The notes under the pieces were generated by a model. It was not told the origin of the DNA. It did no database searches and saw nothing but the letters and a program-made list of their open reading frames with translations. Positions 14,541 through 22,147 of a stretch of 34,608 nucleotides of DNA are shown in pieces (position 1 is the first letter of the stretch; every line of letters begins with the position of its first letter). Where the stretch lies: positions 1 to 34,608 of the forward strand of contig JAKAFS010000039.1 of the NCBI GenBank assembly GCA_021817825.1, read 5' to 3'. Made by a program: the position numbers and the translations under genes. This DNA comes from Deltaproteobacteria bacterium (GTDB lineage: Bacteria; Desulfobacterota; Syntrophia; Syntrophales; UBA5619).

Positions 14541-14831
14541 ATGCTCATCGTAACCGTTTGCGTCGGCAGCTCCTGCTGCGTGCGCGGGTCGGACGAATTG
14601 GCTACGAAACTTCAGCAGTGCATTGAACGGGAGCATCTGGAGGGGCGGGTGGACATCGTCGGCGCCTTCTGCATGGACGGCTGCTCGCAGGGGATTTCGG
14701 TGCGCGTCGGCGACCGCCAGTTCAGCGGCATCCGTCCGGAGGACGGCGAGTCGTTTTTTTACCGGGAAATCATCGGCAACCTGGATCGCGACTCCTTGGT
14801 GCGGGCGCCTAACCGGGAGATTGTCCTATGA
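14541..14831 (+). CDS. Small thioredoxin-like [2Fe-2S] ferredoxin
   Basis: This 96-residue protein consists almost only of the thioredoxin-like [2Fe-2S] fold seen at the C-terminus of NuoE/HydC: Cys7 and Cys12 (CVGSSC), then Cys44 and Cys48 (CMDGC). It is homologous to the last domain of the fusion protein upstream, so it may carry electrons between that enzyme and a partner, or to the sensor downstream. It overlaps the sensor gene by four bases (ATGA). Cys13 is an additional cysteine beside the first pair. It lacks the helical N-terminal region of full-length NuoE. Confidence 0.85.
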   Translation: MLIVTVCVGSSCCVRGSDELATKLQQCIEREHLEGRVDIVGAFCMDGCSQGISVRVGDRQFSGIRPEDGESFFYREIIGNLDRDSLVRAPNREIVL

Positions 14832-16564
14832 AAGATACGGTCATCACGACCAACCCCGCCCTGTGTCATGACTGCTATCGCTGTGTGCGCAATTGCAACG
14901 TGAAGGCGATCCGCGTCAAGGAGGGCCAGGCCCAGATCGTGCCGGAGCTCTGCATCGTCTGCGGCACCTGCGTGCGGATCTGTCCCCAGAAGGCCAAAGA
15001 GGTCCAGACGGCGAAGCAGGAAATCCTGGCGGCCCTGAAGGCGGGCCGGCAGGTGATCGCCTCGGTCGCTCCCTCGGCCCCGGCCTGTTTCCCGATCCAG
15101 AGCTTCTCCCAGATGGAAGAAGCCCTCAAAGCCCTCGGTTTTTATGCCGCCGAAGAGACGGCCGTGGGGGCCGAGATCGTGGCCCTGGCCCATCGGGAGT
15201 ACGTCGAACAGGCCCCGGACCAGCGGCCCGTCATCACTTCCTCCTGTCCCGTCGTCGTCAACCTGATCGAACAGTATTACCCGGATTTGATCCCCCATCT
15301 GGCGCCGATCGTCTCGCCGATGATTGCCCACGGCCGGATCCTGGGGAAGAAGTACGGCCCCGAGGCCTTCATCGTCTTTGTCGGCCCCTGTATCGCCAAG
15401 ATGCAGGAGAGCCGCGCCGAGGCGCTGTCCGGCGCGATCCATGCCGCCATGACCTTTGCGGAACTCCAGGTCTGGCTCACCGAGGCAGGCGTGGCCTGGG
15501 ATGCTCCGGAAGGGACGGGGGAAAAACAGACGCCCGGGGCTAAACCGGCTCCCGAAAAGGCGCGCCTCTTTCCCCTCGAAGGGGGACTCGTCGGGACTGC
15601 GCGGCTCTCCACCGATCTGCTCGGCGAAAGGATGGTCGTGGCCTCGGGACTGGACGCCTGTCAGGATACGCTCGAAGACATCCGCACCGGGATGCTCCAG
15701 GCCGATCTCGTGGAGTTGATGGCCTGCAAGGGAGGATGCATCAACGGTCCCCGGTCGGGGAACGAGGAGGGCGGCATTTCCCTGGCCCGGCAGCGGATCC
15801 TCGAATTCCACTCCCGCCGCCAGCCGGGCATCCAACTGCCCCGCGACCAGTGGCCGCCTCTGGAACGGATCCTCAGGGACCGACAGGTGCCCGTCCAGAC
15901 CTTCAGCGAAGAACAGATCCGGGAGGTCCTCCACCGGGTCAACAAATACACGCCCGACGACGAACTGAACTGCGGCGCCTGCGGCTATTCCTCCTGTCGG
16001 GAGAAGGCCGTCGCCACGTTGCGGGGGATGGCGGAACTGACCATGTGCATCCCCTACATGCGCCGCCGTTCCGAGTCCCTGCGCCAGGTGGTCATGGATG
16101 TGGCCCCCGATTCGATTCTCATCGTCGACAACGCCCTAGCGATCCAGGACATGTCCCCCTCGATGGAGCGGCTCTTCCACTGCAAGCTCGCCGACGTCGT
16201 CGGCCAGCCCCTGGCTTCCCTCTTTATCGCCGTCGAGGATTTTCTCCGCGTTCGCGATACGGGACTGCCCGTCATCGGCAAGGTGCGCCAGCTGACGGAG
16301 AACGTCATCGTCGAACAGACGATCGTCCGCGTCGAGAAGCAATCCCTGCTGGTCGCGATCCTTAGGGACATCACGGAGCGGGAAAAGGAGCGAAAGAAGT
16401 TCGAGAGCCTGCGCGAGGAAACCCTCGAGCGCACCCGGGAAGTGGTCGGCAAGCAGATGCGCGTCGCTCACGAGATTGCCCAACTCCTCGGCGAAACCAC
16501 CGCAGAGAGCAAGATGATCGTTTCCCATCTGGCCAAACTCCTGCAGGGGGAAGGGAAAAAGTGA
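14828..16564 (+). CDS. Sensory [FeFe] hydrogenase-like protein with PAS domain (HydS type)
   Basis: This 578-residue soluble protein is built like the sensory hydrogenases of groups C/D. Residues 13-52 hold two [4Fe-4S] motifs (CHDCYRCVRNC, CIVCGTCVRIC). The H-cluster domain follows with altered loops: TSSCP (138-141) has Ser where catalytic enzymes carry the proton-transfer cysteine, GPCIAK (187-191) replaces MPCxAK, and LMACKGGCINGP (297-308) is kept, so all four cluster-ligand cysteines remain (140, 188, 300, 304). Then come a four-cysteine Fe-S domain (NCGACGYSSC plus Cys407), a PAS domain (about 425-520) and a C-terminal coiled coil. There is no kinase domain. The gene overlaps the phosphatase gene (GTGA), so H2 or redox state is probably passed to that phosphatase. 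Confidence 0.9.
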   Translation: MKDTVITTNPALCHDCYRCVRNCNVKAIRVKEGQAQIVPELCIVCGTCVRICPQKAKEVQTAKQEILAALKAGRQVIASVAPSAPACFPIQSFSQMEEALKALGFYAAEETAVGAEIVALAHREYVEQAPDQRPVITSSCPVVVNLIEQYYPDLIPHLAPIVSPMIAHGRILGKKYGPEAFIVFVGPCIAKMQESRAEALSGAIHAAMTFAELQVWLTEAGVAWDAPEGTGEKQTPGAKPAPEKARLFPLEGGLVGTARLSTDLLGERMVVASGLDACQDTLEDIRTGMLQADLVELMACKGGCINGPRSGNEEGGISLARQRILEFHSRRQPGIQLPRDQWPPLERILRDRQVPVQTFSEEQIREVLHRVNKYTPDDELNCGACGYSSCREKAVATLRGMAELTMCIPYMRRRSESLRQVVMDVAPDSILIVDNALAIQDMSPSMERLFHCKLADVVGQPLASLFIAVEDFLRVRDTGLPVIGKVRQLTENVIVEQTIVRVEKQSLLVAILRDITEREKERKKFESLREETLERTREVVGKQMRVAHEIAQLLGETTAESKMIVSHLAKLLQGEGKK

Positions 16565-17739
16565 GAACCGTCGTTGAATTCGCCTGGGAGAGCCTGAACA
16601 AGGCGGGGGAGGAACTCTGCGGCGATTCGGTCATCATCCGCTCCGGCGCCGATTCCTTCGTGGCCGTTCTCTCCGACGGCCTGGGGAGCGGCGTCAAGGC
16701 GAGCATTCTCTCGACGCTCACGGCGGAGATCGCCGCCCATCTCTTCGATTCCGGAGGCTCCGTGGAGGAGGTGATGCAGACCCTCGTGGAGACCCTGCCG
16801 GAGTGCAGCGTCCGCAAGCTCGCCTATGCCACCTTTTCGGTCCTGATCGTCAAGCAGGGGCGCGAGGCCTCCCTCGTCGAATTCGACGCCCCGCCGCTGA
16901 TCCTGGTGCGAAACGGCGCCCTCGTGGACCTGCCGGTCACGGTCCGGGAGGTCAACGGCCGGTCGGTCCGGGAGGCGCGCTTCGCCCTTCAGGACCACGA
17001 TTGCATGGTCATGATCAGCGACGGCTATGAACACGCGGGGTTGGGCGGGATCTACCGGCTGGGGTGGGGATGGAAGAACATCGCCCTGGTGATCCAGCGC
17101 TTCCTGAAGACCGGGGTCGATGCCTACCAGTTGACCCGAACCCTTTCCCGCACCTGCCTGAAGCTCTACGACGGCAAGCCCGGGGATGACTCCACGGTCA
17201 TCTGCATGCGCGTGCGGCCCGCCGTGGCCGCCGCCGTCCTGACCGGTCCGCCGGCCAACCGGGAACTCGACGCCTTTGCCGTCCAGCGGCTCCTTACCGC
17301 CGAAGGGGCCAAGATCATCTGCGGGGGGAGCACCTCGCAGATGGCCGCCCGGGTCCTGGGGGAGGAACTGGAAGTGGACTGGGTGCCTCCCTGGAAGCGG
17401 ACGAACGCGACGCCCCGGCCGAAGAAGGGGTCGCCGCCGACGGCTCGCCTCAAGGGACTGGACCTGGTGACGGAAGGAATCCTGACCCTGGGACAGACCG
17501 TGGAGCTTCTGAGTCAGGCCAAGACCGTCGATGATCTCCCCCGCGACGACGATGCGGCGACCCGCCTGGCCCGCTTGCTCCTGGCGGCCGACGACATTCT
17601 CCTCATCATCGGGACGGCGATCAACCCCAACCAGGTGGCCGATATCGTCCGCGGCGAATCGATGCGGATGATCTACATCCGGGAACTCATCAAGGATCTC
17701 AAGCAGCGCAAAAAACTGGTGCAGGTCGAGAGGGTCTGA
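16561..17739 (+). CDS. PP2C/SpoIIE-type protein phosphatase coupled to the sensory hydrogenase
   Basis: This 392-residue protein has a SpoIIE-like PP2C domain (about 1-220): Asp22 in CGDSV, SDGLGSG (38-44), MISDGYEHAG and PGDDSTVICM, the metal-binding aspartates of this phosphatase family. The C-terminal 170 residues form an additional region with no motif I recognise. Such enzymes dephosphorylate serine or threonine on anti-sigma-factor antagonists or other regulators. The GTG start overlaps the sensor gene, and SpoIIE-like phosphatases are known neighbours of group C sensory hydrogenases. No anti-sigma or antagonist gene is in the window, so the target is unknown. Confidence 0.88.
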   Translation: MRTVVEFAWESLNKAGEELCGDSVIIRSGADSFVAVLSDGLGSGVKASILSTLTAEIAAHLFDSGGSVEEVMQTLVETLPECSVRKLAYATFSVLIVKQGREASLVEFDAPPLILVRNGALVDLPVTVREVNGRSVREARFALQDHDCMVMISDGYEHAGLGGIYRLGWGWKNIALVIQRFLKTGVDAYQLTRTLSRTCLKLYDGKPGDDSTVICMRVRPAVAAAVLTGPPANRELDAFAVQRLLTAEGAKIICGGSTSQMAARVLGEELEVDWVPPWKRTNATPRPKKGSPPTARLKGLDLVTEGILTLGQTVELLSQAKTVDDLPRDDDAATRLARLLLAADDILLIIGTAINPNQVADIVRGESMRMIYIRELIKDLKQRKKLVQVERV

Positions 17740-17770
17740 GAACAAGCGCCGGGTCGGAAAATCCTCGGTG

Positions 17771-17853
17771 CGCTGGATCTTTTTCGCCCCTGATCCTCCT
17801 CGCTCCGCTCGCGGGAAAAAACTCGCGCTAAAGCGCTCAGCCAGTTTTCCCCT
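17771..17853 (-). repeat. Intergenic repeat B, copy 2
   Basis: Read on the minus strand it shares the ordered blocks of the copy at 5873-5960, including CTGAGCGC, AGCGCGAGTT and AGCGAGGA. Identity looks roughly three quarters by eye, with the AGCG inverted modules best kept. It lies soon after the phosphatase stop codon, in the opposite orientation to copy 1. Confidence 0.6.
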
Positions 17854-18029
17854 CCGGCTCTTTGCTGTCCCCTCCTGTCGTTCACGAATCGAGAGGATTG
17901 CCAGTCGCTAAGGGGCGCCTGTCCCTTTGGCTGCGGAGCGTCAGCGTTTCGTTGCCGAATCTTCCCGGCCTGCAACGGCTCGTTTCAGCTGGAACGGCAA
18001 AGTCCTGGCCCGATGACGCGCCCGGTTGC

Positions 18030-18059
18030 CGTCACCAGCGCCGGGGTGGCGTTTTTTTT
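18030..18059 (+). terminator. Intrinsic terminator
   Basis: CGTCACC (18030-18036) pairs with GGTGGCG (18045-18051), with one U-G pair, around an eight-base loop, and is followed by eight T. It is oriented to end transcription coming from the first hydrogenase unit before rex. Confidence 0.75.
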
Positions 18060-18250
18060 GAAAAGTTCTACACTTTTAAAATCGTTTGATTCCGTACGGT
18101 TAGATTAGTTGTTGTGGTTGAGGAGCAGGTCGGCGGCGATACCCTGGCGGCAATGGGGAATAAAAATACGCCGAAGCGGCCGGGCGGTTCGGGCCGGGAG
18201 CTGCCCTGGGACAGCGTTTCCCGGGAAAAAGGGAAAAAGGAAATTTTCTC

Positions 18251-18283
18251 TTGACATTTCAAGAACTGTGAATATAATCACAG
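18251..18283 (+). promoter_or_regulatory. Consensus promoter and Rex-type operator of rex
   Basis: TTGACA (18251-18256), 16 bases, TATAAT (18273-18278), overlapped by CTGTGAATATAATCACAG (18266-18283). The operator and its three preceding bases are identical to those at P1 (10540-10560), while the sequence on both sides differs. The arrangement predicts that Rex represses its own gene and the hydrogenase unit in the same way. The leader to the ATG is about 38 bases. Confidence 0.8.
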
Positions 18284-18322
18284 CCGCTTTCGCAGCTATG
18301 GGCTGCTCTGTTGAGGATTGGC

Positions 18323-18973
18323 ATGATGGGTATGGAAAAAATGGAAAAGAAGATTCCCCTGCAAACCGTCGAGAGGATGAGCTTGTACCGTAGAATCCTT
18401 GAAGAACTGCACGGGAAAGGGGTGGCGAACGTCTATTCCCATCAGTTGGCCGAAATGGTGCACGTCAGCCCCGCCCAGTTGCGCAGGGATCTGGCCTCCT
18501 TCGGTTCCTTCGGCAACATCTCCCGGGGGTACCCCGTCTACCAGATGATCGTGACCATCAGCCGGCTCTTCGGGACGGACACGCTCCAGAACGTCGCCCT
18601 CGTCGGGGTGGGCAATCTGGGGCGGGCGCTGCTCTTCTACCGGGGGTTCGAGGAACGCGGCTTTCACATCGCCGTCGTGTTCGATATCGATTCCGAAAAG
18701 GTCGGCCGGGTTTTCGCGGGCCGCCGCTGCCACCATATCCAGGACCTCGAAGCGGTCCTGCCCGATTACAGCATCACCATGGCGATCCTCGCCTGCGGAC
18801 AGCAGAACCTGCAAAGCATGGTGAACCGGCTGGGGCAGGCCGGCGTCCGGTCGGTGCTCAACTTCGTTCCCAAGCAGGTGCATGGACCCGCAGGGGTCAA
18901 TGTGGAGAACGTCGATTTCGCCGCCCGACTGGAAAAACTCTCTTTTCTGAACCGTTTCGGGTCGGCCCGTTGA
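18323..18973 (+). CDS. rex: Redox-sensing transcriptional repressor Rex
   Basis: This 216-residue protein has the two Rex parts: an N-terminal winged helix (about 12-85; LYRRILEEL, VSPAQLRRDLASFGSFG) and a Rossmann domain with VALVGVGNLGRAL (91-103) that binds NAD(H). Rex dimers repress fermentation, hydrogenase and respiratory genes and release DNA when NADH rises. I chose the ATG at 18323 because GAGG lies six bases upstream; the frame also contains a TTG at 18311, and ATGs at 18326, 18332 and 18341 are possible. It sits alone between the two hydrogenase units, downstream of an operator identical to that of the first unit, which supports autoregulation and control of both. Confidence 0.95.
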   Translation: MMGMEKMEKKIPLQTVERMSLYRRILEELHGKGVANVYSHQLAEMVHVSPAQLRRDLASFGSFGNISRGYPVYQMIVTISRLFGTDTLQNVALVGVGNLGRALLFYRGFEERGFHIAVVFDIDSEKVGRVFAGRRCHHIQDLEAVLPDYSITMAILACGQQNLQSMVNRLGQAGVRSVLNFVPKQVHGPAGVNVENVDFAARLEKLSFLNRFGSAR

Positions 18974-19047
18974 ACCCGCCCGGGAGCTTGTTTCCTGCCG
19001 TCTGCCGGGGAGGGCGTCAGGCGCGCCAACGTTTTTTTTGCCAGGAA

Positions 19048-19065
19048 CTGTGAACGATTTCACTG
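19048..19065 (+). promoter_or_regulatory. Rex-type operator upstream of the trimeric hydrogenase unit
   Basis: CTGTGAACGATTTCACTG is an imperfect palindrome with the Rex spacing (TGTGAA-N4-TTCACT). It shares GAACTGTGAA with the two other operators. A -10-like element cannot be placed with confidence: CTAATA follows at 19068, but the nearest -35-like box is badly spaced. It is 63 bases before the receiver gene. Confidence 0.6.
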
Positions 19066-19127
19066 TGCTAATAAACACAGAAATGAATACGGGTACATAG
19101 ACTCGCACACTTCAGGGAAAGGAGACA

Positions 19128-19562
19128 ATGGCTATGGGAAGCAAGCATATTCTGGTTATCGATGATGACAGGGATTTTGCCCTGTCCGCCATGACCTTCC
19201 TCGCGGGACGCGGATTTACCGTGGAGACGGCCGGCAACGGTACGGAAGCCTGGGTGAAGATCCAGGAAACCCGTCCGGACTTGATCGTGCTCGACATCAT
19301 GATGGATTACGATGCCGAGGGGTTCAACCTGGCCTACAAGCTTAAGGAGGATGAAGTGCGGCGGCAGATCCCGATCCTGATCGTCTCCGGCTTTTCCCAG
19401 CACCTGGCTAAAAAAATGGATCAATTTCAATTCGTTTTGGGGCAGGATTGGCCTGCCGACGGTTATTTGGAAAAACCCGTCAACCTCAAGGAGCTGGCCG
19501 CGGCCATCGAACGCTTCTTGCCCTTGACGGGCGACCGCAAGCCCGCGGTCCAGGCAAATTGA
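19128..19562 (+). CDS. Single-domain response regulator (CheY-like)
   Basis: This 144-residue receiver domain carries the acidic pair (DDD, 12-14), phosphoacceptor Asp56 in VLDIMMD, the Ser of IVSGFS and Lys116 in EKPVN. There is no output domain. Between the switch serine and the lysine motif it has about ten to fifteen residues more than CheY; the receiver at 25927 shares that insertion and a related MMD/E-(Y/H)-x-x-x-GF segment. AAGGAG precedes the ATG. It is the first gene of the second unit, ahead of the hydrogenase subunits. The likely kinases are the hydrogenase-like kinase and the receiver-kinase at the end of the same unit. Confidence 0.9.
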   Translation: MAMGSKHILVIDDDRDFALSAMTFLAGRGFTVETAGNGTEAWVKIQETRPDLIVLDIMMDYDAEGFNLAYKLKEDEVRRQIPILIVSGFSQHLAKKMDQFQFVLGQDWPADGYLEKPVNLKELAAAIERFLPLTGDRKPAVQAN

Positions 19563-19580
19563 CAAAAGGGAGATTCTAAC

Positions 19581-20042
19581 ATGAGTACGGTTCAAGAAAT
19601 CATCAAGGGATTCGGTCCGCTGACCCTGGACAGCCTCATTCCCGTTTTGCAGGATGTCCAGAAGGAATACGGATATCTCTCCGGGAAATCGATGGAGGAG
19701 ATCTCGACCTGCGTCGGCGTCCCGGTGAGCCGGGTGTACGGGGTCGCGACCTTCTACAAGCAGTTCCGTTTTGCCCCCCTGCACCAGCATGTCATCCAGG
19801 TCTGTCGGGGTACGGCCTGCCACGTCAAGGGCAGTCTGGCCATTGCCGACCATCTCCAGCGTCGTCTCAAGCTCAACAAGGACGGCAATTCCCAGGACGG
19901 CAAGTTCTCGGTCCTCACGGTGGCCTGTCTCGGGGCCTGTTCCATCGCCCCGGTCATCAAAATGGACGGGGAGTTCTACGGTCATCTGACCACCCAGAAG
20001 TTGGATGAATTGATCGATCAAATCGGGGGCAAAAATGAATAA
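19581..20042 (+). CDS. hydC: NAD-linked [FeFe] hydrogenase, NuoE-like subunit (HydC type)
   Basis: This 153-residue protein matches NuoE/HydC/HndA: a helical N-terminus (LQDVQKEYGYLSGKSMEEIS, VYGVATFYKQF) and a thioredoxin-like fold with the [2Fe-2S] ligands Cys75, Cys80 (CRGTAC), Cys116 and Cys120 (CLGAC). In trimeric hydrogenases it sits beside the flavin subunit and takes part in electron bifurcation or NAD reduction. It lies 18 bases after the receiver gene and overlaps hydB by eight bases (ATGAATAA). Confidence 0.93.
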   Translation: MSTVQEIIKGFGPLTLDSLIPVLQDVQKEYGYLSGKSMEEISTCVGVPVSRVYGVATFYKQFRFAPLHQHVIQVCRGTACHVKGSLAIADHLQRRLKLNKDGNSQDGKFSVLTVACLGACSIAPVIKMDGEFYGHLTTQKLDELIDQIGGKNE

Positions 20043-22071
20043 CAACGTATTGACATCACCCTGTTGCAGCCAGTGCTGGCACACGGCCGCCAACCCCTGC
20101 CGGCAGTTGGTCGCCTGTATCGCCGAGGGGCCCCTCTGCCACAAGGACGAGGCCTGCAAGACCCTGCGAGTCGAGCGACTCGCCCAGGCCCGCCGGGGGG
20201 GAGAGGGGGACCTCCTCTTCATCGGCACCGGCACCTGCGGCCTGGCCAACGGCGCGGCCCGGATCATGCGGCAGATCCGGCACTTTTTAGACACGACCCG
20301 CATTCCCGCCACCATCATCGAAGTCGGCTGCGTGGGCTACTGTCAACGGGAAGTCTTCCTGGACCTCCTGAGCGGAACGGCGCCGCGTCTCGCCTATTGC
20401 GACATCACGCCGGACAATATTACGGAGCTTCTCGAAGAACTCTACGTGAAGGGGAACCTGAAGAACCGCTTCCTCCTGGGACGGTGGGACGACGCGGACG
20501 GGACGCTGGCCGAGGTGCCGCTCCTCAAGGACACCCCCTTCTTCAAGCGCCAGTGCAAGGTGGTCCTGGAAAATTGCGGCCGCATCGACCCGGCTTCGCT
20601 CGATGCCGCCCTGGCGGCCGGGGCTTTCAAAGCGGCAGCCAAGGCGCTCCAGACCATGACGCCGGCCGAGGTCTGCGACACGGTGCTCGATGCGGGCCTC
20701 CGCGGCCGCGGGGGCGCCGGCTTTCCGACGGGCCAGAAGTGGAAGGTCGCCCTGGACCAGGTGAGCGCCGAAAAGTACATCATCTGCAATGCCGACGAAG
20801 GCGATCCCGGGGCCTTCATGGACCGGGCCGTCCTGGAAGGCGATCCCTTCCGCGTCCTGGAGGGGCTCCTCATCGGCGCTTACGCCATCGGGGCCTCCAA
20901 AGGCTACATCTACTGCCGGGCCGAGTACCCCCTGGCCATCGAGCGGCTCCGGAGCGCCATCGACCAGTGTACGGAGGCGGGTCTATTGGGCCACAATATC
21001 CTCGACAGCCTCTTTTCCTTCGAAGTGACGATCAAGCAGGGGGCGGGCGCCTTCGTCTGCGGCGAAGAGACGGCGATCCTCGCCAGCATCGAAGGACAAC
21101 GGGGCATGCCCCGGTCGCGGCCTCCCTTCCCGGCCGTCAAGGGACTCCACGGCAAACCCACGGTCTTAAACAACGTCGAGACCCTGGCGAACGTGCCCCT
21201 GATCATCGATCGGGGGAGCGCCTGGTACAAGGGGCTCGTCGCCCCGGGCTCCAGCGCCGGCACCAAGGTCTTTGCCCTGAGCGGGTCGATCCGGAACACG
21301 GGGTTGGTGGAAGTGCCCATCGGCATCCCCCTCAGGGAAATCATCTTCGATATCGGCGGCGGCGCCCTGCCGGGACACAAGATCAAGGCGGTCCAGATGG
21401 GCGGTCCTTCGGGGGGCTGCATCCCCGAGGCGAACATGGACGTGGCCGTCGATTACGCCACCCTCCAGCAGCTCGGGGCGATCATGGGCTCCGGCGGCAT
21501 GGTCGTCATGGACGAACGGGCCTGCATGGTCGATGTGGCCAAGTTCTTCATGGAGTTCATCCGCAGCGAATCCTGCGGCAAGTGCGCCCCCTGCCGCGAA
21601 GGGACGATCCGGATGCACGAGATCCTCACGAGCCTGACGGAAAAACCGGTCGGCGACGAGCTCAAAAGGCTCGAACGGTTCCGCGGGATCCTGCACCTGG
21701 AAGAGTTGGCCCAGACCGTCAAGGAAACCTCGCTTTGCGGTCTCGGTCAGACGGCGCCCAACCCGGTGTTGAGCACGCTTAGGTTCTACCGGGACGAGTA
21801 CGAGGCCCATATCCTGGAAAACCGTTGTCCCGCCGGCACCTGCCAGGGGCTCAAGACCCTCAGCATCGACACGGCCCTCTGCGTCGGCTGCACGCTCTGC
21901 AAGAAGAAGTGTCCCAGCAATGCCATTGTCGGCGAGCGGAAACAGGCCCACTATATCATCGCGGATCGTTGCATCGGCTGCGGCGCCTGCGCCGAGGCCT
22001 GCCCGCAAAAAGCGATTTTTGAGCTCACCGGTCCGGTCTCCGAAGAGCAGGCCTGCGAGCAGACGGTTTGA
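20035..22071 (+). CDS. hydB: NAD-linked [FeFe] hydrogenase, NuoF-like flavin subunit (HydB type)
   Basis: This 678-residue subunit binds FMN and NAD(H). After an unusual cysteine-rich N-terminus (Cys10, 11, 14, 22, 28, 35, 41), it has a thioredoxin-like part (TGTCG, CVGYC), the FMN motif GRGGAGFPTG (224-233), CNADEGDPGAFMDR (251-264), an SLBB region, the [4Fe-4S] motif ESCGKCAPCREGT (512-524) with Cys568, and two C-terminal ferredoxin clusters (CVGCTLCKKKC, CIGCGACAEAC). The architecture matches HydB of bifurcating hydrogenases, which couple H2 with NAD+ and ferredoxin. The N-terminal cysteine cluster could bind an extra Fe-S cluster or zinc; I do not recognise the domain. Confidence 0.94.
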   Translation: MNNNVLTSPCCSQCWHTAANPCRQLVACIAEGPLCHKDEACKTLRVERLAQARRGGEGDLLFIGTGTCGLANGAARIMRQIRHFLDTTRIPATIIEVGCVGYCQREVFLDLLSGTAPRLAYCDITPDNITELLEELYVKGNLKNRFLLGRWDDADGTLAEVPLLKDTPFFKRQCKVVLENCGRIDPASLDAALAAGAFKAAAKALQTMTPAEVCDTVLDAGLRGRGGAGFPTGQKWKVALDQVSAEKYIICNADEGDPGAFMDRAVLEGDPFRVLEGLLIGAYAIGASKGYIYCRAEYPLAIERLRSAIDQCTEAGLLGHNILDSLFSFEVTIKQGAGAFVCGEETAILASIEGQRGMPRSRPPFPAVKGLHGKPTVLNNVETLANVPLIIDRGSAWYKGLVAPGSSAGTKVFALSGSIRNTGLVEVPIGIPLREIIFDIGGGALPGHKIKAVQMGGPSGGCIPEANMDVAVDYATLQQLGAIMGSGGMVVMDERACMVDVAKFFMEFIRSESCGKCAPCREGTIRMHEILTSLTEKPVGDELKRLERFRGILHLEELAQTVKETSLCGLGQTAPNPVLSTLRFYRDEYEAHILENRCPAGTCQGLKTLSIDTALCVGCTLCKKKCPSNAIVGERKQAHYIIADRCIGCGACAEACPQKAIFELTGPVSEEQACEQTV

Positions 22072-22147
22072 CCCCTTAAAGGATCGAAGCGTCGCCGTCG
22101 TTTGCGGCGGTGGGCTTCAATTTTGAATCATAGAAAAGGAATGAACG

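Larger units (their letters stand above)
17740..18322. other. 583-base gap between the phosphatase gene and rex
   Basis: The gap holds repeat B copy 2 (about 17771-17853), roughly 170 bases with no feature I can name, an intrinsic terminator (18030-18059), an AT-rich stretch, and the rex promoter and operator (18251-18283). The terminator lies nearly 300 bases beyond the last stop codon, so a long 3' untranslated region or an unannotated small RNA between 17860 and 18059 is possible. Confidence 0.6.

Noticed and set aside
11784-14636. 950-codon open frame on the minus strand
   Set aside because: It is antisense to the hydrogenase fusion and shows no domain or hydrophobic pattern. It results from GC-rich third positions.
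20064-21782. 572-codon open frame on the plus strand inside hydB
   Set aside because: A frame-shifted shadow of HydB; low-complexity basic and proline-rich translation with no motif.
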